A stretch of 64,000 nt of DNA, taken from NCBI RefSeq assembly GCF_002262885.1, contig NZ_NKYF01000005.1:186001-250000 (forward strand). Direction: 5' to 3'. Position 1 is the first letter of the stretch; every line of letters begins with the position of its first letter. Source of the stretch: Pseudonocardia sp. MH-G8. Its GTDB lineage: Bacteria; Actinomycetota; Actinomycetes; Mycobacteriales; Pseudonocardiaceae. The notes below the pieces were generated by a model. The model was not told where the DNA came from. It was given only the letters and a program-made list of their open reading frames with translations, and searched no databases. This document shows positions 18,606 to 25,884 of this stretch, one piece after another. Both the position numbers and the translations under genes were made by a program.

Positions 18606-19453
18606 GCACCCTGACCACCGGCCGGCGCCGGTCGCGCGGCGAGAACGTCCGCCTGACCGTCGCCGTCGTCATCACCGCCGTGTACCTGCTGCCCGTCTAC
18701 TGGATGCTCAACACGTCGTTCAAGGCGCAGGCCGACGTGTTCGAGCGGCCCCCCGCGCTGGTGCCGCTTCCGCCGACGCTCGCGGCCTACCAGAGCGCGG
18801 TGTTCGGCGACCCGGACATCGCGCGCGGCCTCGCCAACACGGCGATCATCGCCACCGGCACCACCGTGCTCACGCTGGTGGTCGCCGTGCCGGCCGCCTT
18901 CGCGCTGGCCCGGCTGCGGCTGCGGTTCGTCACCCCCGCGCTGCTGCTGTTCCTCGCGGTGCAGATGATCCCCGCGGTCAACCTCGCGCTGCCGATGTTC
19001 GTGCTGTTCGGACGCGTCGGGCTGGTCAACACCTATGCCGGGCTGATCATCGCCAACTGCTCGTTGTCGATCCCGCTGGCGATCACCATCATGCGGCCCT
19101 ACTTCCTGTCGGTGCCCGGCGAGGTGCTCGAGGCCGCGCGGGTCGACGGGTGCACGACGTTCGGAGCGTTCGTCCGGGTCGCGCTGCCGGTCAGCATCCC
19201 GGGCGTGATCACGATGGCCGTCGTCAGCTTCCTCGGCGCCTGGGGGGAGTTCGTCTTCGGGTTGGCACTGGCCACCGGTGACGAGCTGCAGCCCGTGAGC
19301 GTCGTGATCGCGAAGCTCACCAACGCGTTCGGCACCCGCTGGAACGAGCTGATGGCCGTCTCGGCGGTCGTCGCGGTGCCGGTGATCGTGCTGTTCGTGC
19401 TGCTCCAGCGCTACATCGTCGCCGGTCTCACCGACGGCGCCACCAAGGGTTAA
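18602..19453 (+). CDS. Sugar ABC transporter permease (MalG/UgpE type)
   Basis: 283 residues, six membrane segments. YWMLNTSFKAQADVF after helix 1 and the EAA loop EAARVDGCTTFGAFVRVALPVS are canonical for the MalG branch. The start overlaps the upstream stop by 4 nt. Sixteen nt separate it from the NanA-like gene, whose Shine-Dalgarno (AAGGAAAGG) sits in that gap. Confidence 0.94.
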   Translation: MSTLTTGRRRSRGENVRLTVAVVITAVYLLPVYWMLNTSFKAQADVFERPPALVPLPPTLAAYQSAVFGDPDIARGLANTAIIATGTTVLTLVVAVPAAFALARLRLRFVTPALLLFLAVQMIPAVNLALPMFVLFGRVGLVNTYAGLIIANCSLSIPLAITIMRPYFLSVPGEVLEAARVDGCTTFGAFVRVALPVSIPGVITMAVVSFLGAWGEFVFGLALATGDELQPVSVVIAKLTNAFGTRWNELMAVSAVVAVPVIVLFVLLQRYIVAGLTDGATKG

Positions 19454-19469
19454 GGAAAGGGCTTCCTCC

Positions 19470-20369
19470 ATGCTCGAGATCTGGGCCGCCGCGCCGACGC
19501 CGTTCACGTCCGACGGGAAGCTCGCGCTCGACGTCGTCGCCGAGCAGGCCGCGCACCTGCACGCCGCGGGTGTCACGGGCGCATTCGTGGGGGGAACGAC
19601 CGGTGAGTTCCCCGCGATGGACGTCGCGGAGCGGGTGTCGCTGGCGGAGGCGTGGCAGGCCGCGCGCCCCTCCGGCCTGCGCCTGGGGGTGCACGTCGGG
19701 CACTCGGACCTCGCGCAGGCGCAGCAGCTCGCCGCGCACGCGCAGTCGTGCGGCGTCGACCTCGTGGCCGCGGTCGGCCCCTACTACGGCGACGCGGCCA
19801 CGCTGGACGCGCTGGTCGGGCACCTCGCCGACATTGCCGCGGCGGCACCCTCCACGCCGTTCGGCTTCTACCACATCCCGAGCATGACGGGCTCGGCGTA
19901 CCGGCCCTCCGAGGTCGTCGCCGCGCTCGCGGCGGCCGCCCCCACGATGTCGGCGGTCAAGTTCACCGACGGGAACCTGCTGGAGTTCGACCGCACCCGC
20001 GCCGCGGCCCCCGGCCTGACCGCGTTCTTCGGACGCGACGAGCTGCTGCCCGCCGGTCTCGCGTGCGGGGTCGACCGGGTGATCGGCACCCTCTACAACG
20101 GCATGGCGCCGCTCGCGCTCGCCGTCGCCGCGGCGTTCGACCGGGGGGACACGGCGCAGGCCTACCGCCTGCACGCCCCGTTCCGGCAGGTGGCCACGGC
20201 GGCCGACGCGAACGGCGGGGTCGGCTTCCTGAAGGCGCTGATGAACGAGCTCGGTCCCGACGCGGGCCCGGCCCGGTCGCCGTGGGGGCGGCTCTCCGAC
20301 CCGGCGCGCGCGAAGGTGCGCGAGCTGGCGGGGGTCGTGCGCACAGCGCTGGAGGAAGCCGGTGGCTGA
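19470..20369 (+). CDS. DapA/NanA-superfamily lyase, closest in motif to N-acetylneuraminate lyase
   Basis: Class I (Schiff-base) aldolase barrel, 299 residues. GGTTGEF (41-47) binds the pyruvate carboxylate, Tyr134 lies in FGFYHIPSMTG and the Schiff-base Lys164 in AVKFTDGNLLEFDR. The YHIP-x-x-TG and K-F-x-D-x-x-L-x-F strings resemble N-acetylneuraminate lyases (including eukaryotic NPL) more than dihydrodipicolinate synthase (YNVP). A sialic acid or related 2-keto-3-deoxy sugar acid cleaved to pyruvate plus an aldehyde is therefore plausible. Operon context (sugar importer, FadR-type regulator like NanR) agrees, but no NanE/NanK genes are present here. Confidence 0.85.
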   Translation: MLEIWAAAPTPFTSDGKLALDVVAEQAAHLHAAGVTGAFVGGTTGEFPAMDVAERVSLAEAWQAARPSGLRLGVHVGHSDLAQAQQLAAHAQSCGVDLVAAVGPYYGDAATLDALVGHLADIAAAAPSTPFGFYHIPSMTGSAYRPSEVVAALAAAAPTMSAVKFTDGNLLEFDRTRAAAPGLTAFFGRDELLPAGLACGVDRVIGTLYNGMAPLALAVAAAFDRGDTAQAYRLHAPFRQVATAADANGGVGFLKALMNELGPDAGPARSPWGRLSDPARAKVRELAGVVRTALEEAGG

Positions 20370-21087
20370 GCGGACGGGCCGGAGCCCGATCTACCTGGAG
20401 GCACAGGCCCGCCTGCGGGACTTCATCCAGGAGACCGGGCTCGGGCCCGGCGACCGCCTGCCTGCCGAGTCGGCCCTCGCCGAACAGCTCGGCGTGAGCC
20501 GACTGTCGTTGCGGGAGGCCACGCGCAGCCTGCAGACCCTCGGCGTCATCGAGGCCCGCCACGGCAACGGTCTGTTCGTCTCCGCGTTCTCCTTCCGCCC
20601 GCTGATCGAGCAGCTGCCCTACGGGCTGGCGGCGTCGGGCACCGCCCTGGAGGAGATCCTCACCGCGCGCGAGGCGATGGAGGTGGGCCTGATGCCCGCC
20701 GTGGCCCGGCTGAACCCGCGGGCCGAGCTGGCCGAGTGCGCACGGCTCGCCGAGGAGATGAGCGCGCTGGAAGCGCGCGGCGAGTCGTTCGCCGAGGTCG
20801 ACAAGCGGTTCCACCTGTCGCTGTACCGCACGCTCGGCAATCCCCTCGTCGACAACCTGATCGAGGTGTTCTGGGAGCTGTTCACCCGGCTCGGCGACGC
20901 CATCCCGGTGCCGCCCGAGGGCGGGCGTGGCGTCGTGCACCTGCAGATCATCCGCGCCCTGCAGGCCGGCGACGCCGAGGCGGGAATCGCCGCGATGCAG
21001 CAGCACTTCGACGACATCCGGGTGCGGGCCGCGCTGGTCGCAGGCCCTGCGCGGCCGTCCGAGGACGCAGGGGTGATCAGCGGGTGA
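20362..21087 (+). CDS. GntR-family transcriptional regulator, FadR subfamily (FCD domain)
   Basis: 241 residues. The N-terminal winged helix-turn-helix is clear (GDRLPAESALAEQLGVSRLSLREATRSLQTLGVIEARHGNGLFV, about residues 29-72). An all-helical FCD ligand domain follows, with metal-site candidates in FAEVDKRFHLSLYRTLGNP and AMQQHFDDI. GTG 20362 overlaps the upstream lyase by 8 nt, and its stop overlaps the next start. Likely represses its own operon through the palindrome at 16347-16364 and is released by the sugar acid (inference). Confidence 0.92.
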   Translation: MAERTGRSPIYLEAQARLRDFIQETGLGPGDRLPAESALAEQLGVSRLSLREATRSLQTLGVIEARHGNGLFVSAFSFRPLIEQLPYGLAASGTALEEILTAREAMEVGLMPAVARLNPRAELAECARLAEEMSALEARGESFAEVDKRFHLSLYRTLGNPLVDNLIEVFWELFTRLGDAIPVPPEGGRGVVHLQIIRALQAGDAEAGIAAMQQHFDDIRVRAALVAGPARPSEDAGVISG

Positions 21088-22016
21088 CCAGGTTGACGAC
21101 ACCCGAGCTGCGAGGCGTCTGGGCCACGGTGCTGCTGCCGATCCGGCCCGACGAGAGCATCGACACCGACCGGCTCGCCGTGGCGCTGGACCACGTGCTC
21201 GGCGCCGGCGTGCACGGCGTCTACACCAACGGCACGGCCGGGGAGTTCCACACGCTCACCGAGGCGGAGTACGACGAGCTGCACGAGCTCGTCGCGCGGC
21301 GCTGCACCGAGGCGGGCGTGCCGTTCCAGCTCGGCGCGAGCCACCCCGGCGGGCAGGTGTCGCTGGACCGGATCGGCCGCGCCGCCGCGCTCGCCCCCGG
21401 GGCGATCCAGGTGGTGCTGCCCGACTGGCTGCCGCTGGCCCCCGACGAGGTCGTGGCGGCCGTCGAGCGGATGGCCGGCGCGGCCGGTGGGGTGCCGCTG
21501 GTGCTCTACAACCCGCCGTACGCGAAGACCCAGGTCACGCCCGAGCTGTTCGGCAGGCTGGCCGACGAGGTGCCCGCGCTGATCGGGGTGAAGGTGCCCG
21601 GCGGGGACGACGCCTGGTACGCGCGCATGGCCGACGCCGTGGGCGGGCGGCTGGCGGTGTTCGTGGCCGGGCACACGCTCGCGTCCGGCGTCGCGCGGGG
21701 CGCCGCGGGCGCGTACTCCAACGTGGCCTGCCTGAGCCCTGCCGGCGCCGTCCGCTGGTACGCGCAGATCCGCAGCGATCCCCCCGCGGCGCTCGCGTTC
21801 GAGGAGCGGCTGCGCGGGTTCCTGGACACCCACATCGGCCCGCTGGCCCGCGCCGGCTACTGCGACCCGGCCCTGGACAAGACGCTGGCCGCGATCGGCG
21901 GCTGGGCGCCCACCGGCACGCGGATCCGCTGGCCCCACCGCTCGGTGCCCGAGGACGCGGTCCCCGCCCTGCGCGCGGCAGCCGAGGCAGCAGTGCCGGA
22001 GCTGTTCGCCAAGTAG
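21084..22016 (+). CDS. Dihydrodipicolinate synthase-family protein (second DapA-like lyase)
   Basis: 310 residues, GTG start at 21084 overlapping the regulator stop (GTGA). The carboxylate loop is NGTAGEF (49-55), Tyr142 in VLYNPPYAKTQ and Schiff-base Lys170 in GVKVPGGDDAW are in place, so it should be an active class I aldolase or dehydratase. Its sequence differs strongly from the NanA-like gene at 19470, implying two successive pyruvate-type lyase steps or two substrates. Last gene of the operon; a hairpin-repeat arm follows 38 bp later. Confidence 0.87.
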   Translation: MTRLTTPELRGVWATVLLPIRPDESIDTDRLAVALDHVLGAGVHGVYTNGTAGEFHTLTEAEYDELHELVARRCTEAGVPFQLGASHPGGQVSLDRIGRAAALAPGAIQVVLPDWLPLAPDEVVAAVERMAGAAGGVPLVLYNPPYAKTQVTPELFGRLADEVPALIGVKVPGGDDAWYARMADAVGGRLAVFVAGHTLASGVARGAAGAYSNVACLSPAGAVRWYAQIRSDPPAALAFEERLRGFLDTHIGPLARAGYCDPALDKTLAAIGGWAPTGTRIRWPHRSVPEDAVPALRAAAEAAVPELFAK

Positions 22017-22887
22017 TGACCCGCCCGCCGCCCCGGCCCGCCCGCTCCCAAGACCGCACCTTGGAGCCGACAATGATGTGCGCGGCCTCGCCGACGCCGT
22101 CATCCGGGAACCTCTTTTCGGTGCTGCTCCTCGCGACTATCCCGGAGCCTCGACGAAGGACGGCCGCCCCGTTCGCGTGTCCGGCAAGACGTAAAGCATC
22201 CCGCCGACCGGCCCGATCCCGTACTAGAATCCGGTCGAATGCGCTCGGCACGGTGCAGGTGAAAGGGAAAGTGGCCATGGCCCGCACGCCTTAGTCGTAC
22301 CGACCCGCATTCCTGGACAATTTGCCGGTAAGTGAACCGCGAGCACCCGCCGCAAATGCGCCCAGTGACCCCCGTCTTCGACCCCCTGTTCAATGGCGCA
22401 GGGAATCGAGAGCGGGGGCCTTTCTAAATAGCTGTTACGCACCGCGACAAGGCCAGTTGCGGAACGCCGGAGAACACCACCGATCGAATGCACGGCGATG
22501 GCAGCTATGACGTGCCGGTGGGGGCCGCGCTCGGCGCGGGGCATACCCCAGGGGGTCCCGGCTTCCTTGTGACGGTGCGTCACTGGCCGATGGTCGGAGG
22601 CTTCCGAGTGATCGGTCATCTCTCCTCGCGAATTCGGGCAGAAATGTGCGCGGTCGCGGGACTCGCATTATGTTCGTGAGGTCCGTCGACGCAAGTGCGG
22701 GTGCAACGCCTGCGTGCCCTCAGCTAGGGGAGAGGCCCGAGGACGGGGTCATCTACGAGAAAATCACGGGCGATCCGAGCCGTGCCGAGAACACGTTGAT
22801 CCGCCACGTGGCTCAGGTAGAACGCGAACCCAGTCTCACTGAATCGTTCGCCTTTCGATTCCGCGTCCGGGAACAAGGCGCGCATTT
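22017..22887. other. 871-bp gene-poor interval at the left edge of the RiPP island
   Basis: No convincing gene: frames here lack ribosome sites, family motifs and the third-position GC bias of neighbours, and the DNA is noticeably richer in A/T than the flanks. Visible items are the repeat arm at 22054-22068 and the small coding-like scraps around 22646-23059, which overlap the real minus-strand gene and are rejected. The interval may be remnant DNA left by island insertion. Confidence 0.6.
22054..22068. repeat. Half copy of the dispersed hairpin element (left flank of the island)
   Basis: CCGCACCTTGGAGCC is the exact reverse complement of 28243-28257 and of 40790-40804. Only this arm is present; the 35-nt centre and second arm found in the other copies are absent. 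It lies 38 bp after the end of the DapA-like gene. Confidence 0.8.
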
Positions 22888-23238
22888 CTACTTGTCCGAT
22901 CCACGAGAGGTCTCGACGTGGATAGAAGGGGGGATACAAGTTTCCTGGCCACCGACTGGCGCGACTGGGCGTGTGATTCGATGCGTGAGCAGCCCCCGAA
23001 GAAAGATTATGCCTTCGGTCACTTTCCCGGCCGTCGCCGATTTTGCGCGGCCCTTGTAGGGCGTCGCCGATCCCTCTTGCTCGTGCCTGTATTCCTGGAG
23101 TCGATACAGCTCGTTCACGACCGCCTTGACGGCGCGTCGCTGGCGCGGCTGATCGCCAAGTGCATGTGCGAGTTCAGAAATTGCGTGGTCTAGATCTTCC
23201 ACGCATTCTTTGACGAACTCGGTACGGGGATCTGCCAT
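22888..23238 (-). CDS. Small helical protein coupled to the SLOG gene
   Basis: 116 residues from ATG 23238, which overlaps the TAA of the upstream SLOG gene. The first 50 residues are a charged amphipathic helix pattern (FVKECVEDLDHAISELAHALGD, then VNELYRLQEYRHEQEG); the second half is basic and loop-like (SATPYKGRAKSATAGKV). Reading frames continue upstream of 23238, but that part shadows the SLOG gene. No family recognised. The overlap indicates co-translation with the SLOG protein and suggests a partner subunit (inference). Confidence 0.65.
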   Translation of the reverse strand: MADPRTEFVKECVEDLDHAISELAHALGDQPRQRRAVKAVVNELYRLQEYRHEQEGSATPYKGRAKSATAGKVTEGIIFLRGLLTHRITRPVAPVGGQETCIPPSIHVETSRGSDK

Positions 23239-23723
23239 TACTGCGAGCGCCGGGCGCCATCGGGCCACACAACGGCGACCGGCACGCCGCGCGTGCGGGC
23301 CTCCTGCACCGTGTCGCCAGTGCCGCCTTTGCCGTCTGGCGGGGCGCCGTCCCACACCGCAAGAAGCACGTCCACGGTGCTGAGCACATCCGCGTTGGCG
23401 GCGGCATAGGCATCGCGGTTCGAGGTGCCGAACGGCAGCACCCTCACTGTGGTGGCCTGCCCGAAGAGGGTTTCGAAGTCCTCGCGGTTGTCCGGCTTGA
23501 CCTTGCGTTCCCGGTAGTCGGCGGCTGGAAGAACCACTTCTAGATCGCCGCCGAGTTCGAGAGTGACGCGGGCGAACACCTGGTCTGCGCCCCGGGCGAG
23601 GCAGCTGACACCGACTAGCGGGGACCCGTACTCGGAGAGCGCCTTGCGCAGCTCGGCGGCGACGAGCGGCACCGAGTCGGGTGTGAGGTTGGAGTGTCCG
23701 GTGATTCCGATCCTCACGTTCAA
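23238..23723 (-). CDS. SLOG/DprA-like nucleotide-binding-fold protein
   Basis: 161 residues, Rossmann-like. It starts VRIGITGHSNL, then VGVSCLARGADQVFARVTLELGGDLEVVLP, ending ADVLSTVDVLLAVWDGAPPDGKGGTGDTVQEARTRGVPVAVVWPDG. This order (G-H after strand 1, S-x-L-A-x-G-A-D, then WDG...GGT-x-D-x-V-x-x-A) is characteristic of the SLOG/LOG/DprA superfamily that binds nucleotides or nucleotide-derived ligands. The start is TTG 23723 (overlapping the regulator stop, TTGA) or GTG 23717. It lies between an XRE-TPR regulator and a small helical protein. Catalysis versus ligand sensing is unknown. Confidence 0.8.
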   Translation of the reverse strand: MNVRIGITGHSNLTPDSVPLVAAELRKALSEYGSPLVGVSCLARGADQVFARVTLELGGDLEVVLPAADYRERKVKPDNREDFETLFGQATTVRVLPFGTSNRDAYAAANADVLSTVDVLLAVWDGAPPDGKGGTGDTVQEARTRGVPVAVVWPDGARRSQ

Positions 23724-25132
23724 CTGCTCCCGATGGTCGATTGTACGTCGCGGGTCTGCTCCCGCACTTCGGCGACGGCCGCGACGGCGGCGAAGGGTGC
23801 GGCCTCGCTGTGCCAGTCAGCGAGTTTCTGGGCGAGCCGTCCGGGCCGGTGCAGATCTAGGTACGGAAGGGCGGCGCGCACAGTGTCGGCAGCCTGGTCG
23901 GCTTCATCGACAAGGAGGTGTGCGCGGCCGAGGGAAACAAGGTCGAATGCGCGGTTGCGGATACGGGTTGCGTCTCGTAGTTGAAGGGCGCGGCCGAGGT
24001 AGTGAACCGCCTGCCGGGCATGCCGCCGGTCGTGGCAGGCGAGATCCCGGTAGCGGGCGCCGATGGTGCCGACCAGTTCGGCGGTGTCGAGTCCGCGCAG
24101 CCACCGGGGTTCGGTGTGCGGGCCGCTGGCGGCGTGGGCGTCCTCTGCGATGTCGACGGCGGCGCGGAAGTGCCGGGCATCGCCGAGTTGCGCGTGTGCC
24201 CAGGCCTCACGGGTGGCGAGCATCGCCGTCAGGCGCGGTGTCGTGGCGGCACGAGTGCCGCGCTGCGCGAGTTGCACCACGGCGAGCCCATCTTCGGGCG
24301 CGCCGAGGTCGAACGACTGCCGGGCCAGCGCAGCCAGCGCGACAGCCCCGAATGACAGGTTGCCGCCCGCTTTCGCCAACCGTGCCGACGTCACATAGTG
24401 CTGCTGCGCGACCCGGTGCGACCCGGCGTCGAACGCCATGGAGGCCGCGATCTTGCTGAGTTCGGCGGCGACGAGGAACACGCGGTCGGTGTGTGCACCG
24501 GCGGGGGCGCCGCGCAACCGCTCGGCCACATCGGCGAGCTGCCCGACAACAGCAGTGCGACCGAGTCCCGCACCGGCGGAACGCCACTCCCGGAAGGTCG
24601 CGACGAGGTGTTCGAGCGCTTCCACCTCGGCCAGCGCGAACGCACCCGACCGGGACGACAACTGGGCGTCGGCGAGGGGTTCGAGCCATCCGACGAGCGG
24701 GCCGACGAGCCCGGCACCGACGATCGTTGCTGCGCCCTTCAGGGTGTCTCGCCGGTTGATCAAATCCCACTCCGCCGCCGTCGTTGCGTCGGCCACGATG
24801 GTGCCTCGCGCCCACCGACCGAGCGCGGGCAGGGCCGCGGGCCCGGGGTCGGCAACTCGGCGGACGGATGGCCGGAACCCCAACTCGCTGTCGGTGGCAA
24901 CGCCGAGCACGGCCCGTAGCGCGGACCGGTAGTCACGGATGGGGTAGCGGACAACGCCGCGCTCCCATTTTCCGAGCAAATGATCATCTAGTTCGTAGCG
25001 GCGGCCAGTGGTCTTCCATATCCACGCGTTCACGGCTTCCGCGAGTTCAGCGCGGGTCATGTGCTCGTCGGGAGCGGCCGGTGAGGGCGTGCGTTCCCGG
25101 GCGGCGCGGAGCGCGCGGTTGTGCTCGGCCAC
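23720..25132 (-). CDS. XRE-type HTH regulator with TPR-like C-terminal domain
   Basis: 470 residues. An actinobacterial XRE-type N-terminal domain (ELAEAVNAWIWKTTGRRYELDDHLLGKWERGVVRYP, about 30-65) binds DNA. A hydrophobic stretch GAATIVGAGLVGPLVGWL follows near 135-152. The remainder is Ala/Leu-rich helical repeat (TPR-like), as in large Streptomyces regulators that sense peptides or partner proteins. GTG start at 25132. It is divergent from the graspetide genes, and the 130-bp gap holds two pairs of CTGCCCCC repeats. Leads the trio with SLOG and the small helical protein. Confidence 0.85.
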   Translation of the reverse strand: MAEHNRALRAARERTPSPAAPDEHMTRAELAEAVNAWIWKTTGRRYELDDHLLGKWERGVVRYPIRDYRSALRAVLGVATDSELGFRPSVRRVADPGPAALPALGRWARGTIVADATTAAEWDLINRRDTLKGAATIVGAGLVGPLVGWLEPLADAQLSSRSGAFALAEVEALEHLVATFREWRSAGAGLGRTAVVGQLADVAERLRGAPAGAHTDRVFLVAAELSKIAASMAFDAGSHRVAQQHYVTSARLAKAGGNLSFGAVALAALARQSFDLGAPEDGLAVVQLAQRGTRAATTPRLTAMLATREAWAHAQLGDARHFRAAVDIAEDAHAASGPHTEPRWLRGLDTAELVGTIGARYRDLACHDRRHARQAVHYLGRALQLRDATRIRNRAFDLVSLGRAHLLVDEADQAADTVRAALPYLDLHRPGRLAQKLADWHSEAAPFAAVAAVAEVREQTRDVQSTIGSS

Positions 25133-25206
25133 GCGCGTCCCCTTCCCCGCCTCCGACCGGCCGAGTCTAGGCGCTCAGCGGCCTTGTCAGGGCCTCGTGG
25201 GCGGGG

Positions 25207-25260
25207 CTGCCCCCGCCTGCCCCCAACATGGGGCGTGTGAGCCTGCCCCCCGCTGCCCCC
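25207..25260. promoter_or_regulatory. Iterated CTGCCCCC boxes between the XRE regulator and the graspetide genes
   Basis: CTGCCCCC occurs at 25207-25214, 25217-25224, 25243-25250 and 25253-25260: two tandem pairs with a 10-bp (one helical turn) period, 36 bp apart. A CCCC-N5-GGGG inverted repeat lies between them (25221-25233). The layout fits cooperative binding of a dimeric regulator on one DNA face, most simply the divergent XRE-TPR protein (inference). Confidence 0.6.
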
Positions 25261-25262
25261 GC

Positions 25263-25565
25263 ATGCCCACCGCGCTGCCCTCCACACCCCGTGTGGCCGA
25301 GTCGATGCTCCGTGGTGTGGACCGCACCGGCTCTGGCGGAGCAGACGCCCCGTCGCTACTCGTCGAGCTTCTCGCCACCCGCTGGCCCGACCTTCGGGCC
25401 CGTCTGCTTGCCGAGCACGCCGACGACGGCAACGGACGCTGCACGGGCTGCCGGGTGCCCGGCTACGGCACGCCGGGCGGCCATTGGCCGTGCCTGCTCG
25501 CAACCCTCGCACAGAGGGCTGAGCAGCGGGCCGAAACCAACAACAACGGGAAGGCGCACAGATGA
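25263..25565 (+). CDS. Small Cys-containing protein preceding the graspetide precursor
   Basis: Up to 100 residues from ATG 25263; ATG 25305 (86 residues) is also possible, and neither has a strong ribosome site because CTGCCCCC boxes crowd the region. The middle is helical (SLLVELLATRWPDLRARLLAEH), followed by C60-x2-C63 ... H74-x2-C77 within GRCTGCRVPGYGT...GHWPC, which looks like a compact metal-binding knuckle, then a helical tail. Its TGA overlaps the precursor ATG (ATGA), so it is translated with the RiPP genes. Role unknown: regulator, partner or second substrate. Confidence 0.65.
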   Translation: MPTALPSTPRVAESMLRGVDRTGSGGADAPSLLVELLATRWPDLRARLLAEHADDGNGRCTGCRVPGYGTPGGHWPCLLATLAQRAEQRAETNNNGKAHR

Positions 25566-25882
25566 CTGTGATCGTGGAACGCTTCGCGGGTGACTCTTTC
25601 GCCCCGACGAGCGCACAGTTCGCGTTGTCGGGGTCAACCTTCACCGACCGGCGCAACGATCAGGCGTCCCCGGTGGGGTTGCGGCCGTGGGGCCTACGTA
25701 GGGCATGCCCTGCCGGTCCGGGCCGCGAAATTCCGGTGTGCCGGTACGACGAGCACGAGCAGATGGCAATCGACATGGAATCCGGGTTGCCGGTGATCGT
25801 CGCCGGTGATCCCACCGCCGACACGACGTCGAGGACCGACGGTGAGGACCCACCGTCGTCCGAGGACTGGAACAACGACTAG
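25562..25882 (+). CDS. Graspetide (ATP-grasp-modified RiPP) precursor peptide, imiditide type
   Basis: 106 residues. The leader carries the conserved actinobacterial graspetide motif GLRPWGLRR (39-47) and, downstream, the P-x-C-R-Y-D-E-H-E-Q-M-A-I segment (58-70) with GLPV (75-78), as in putative ATP-grasp target peptides. The C-terminal core (about 83-106) is rich in Thr/Ser (T85, T88, T89, S90, T92, S99, S100) and Asp/Glu (D87, D93, E95, D96, E101, D102, D106), the donors and acceptors for side-chain ester crosslinks. D93-G94 is an aspartimide-prone dipeptide that a PIMT partner could modify. ATG 25562 overlaps the upstream stop; the ATP-grasp gene follows after 2 nt. Confidence 0.85.
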   Translation: MTVIVERFAGDSFAPTSAQFALSGSTFTDRRNDQASPVGLRPWGLRRACPAGPGREIPVCRYDEHEQMAIDMESGLPVIVAGDPTADTTSRTDGEDPPSSEDWNND

Positions 25883-25884
25883 AG

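Noticed and set aside
19470..20369. Simple annotation as dihydrodipicolinate synthase for lysine biosynthesis
   Set aside because: Active-site strings (YHIP, KFTD) and the sugar-transport operon fit the NanA branch better than a lysine pathway enzyme.
22646..23059. 137-residue plus-strand frame
   Set aside because: It overlaps the coupled minus-strand helical-protein gene antisense, has no ribosome site or family pattern, and codon bias is not coding-like.
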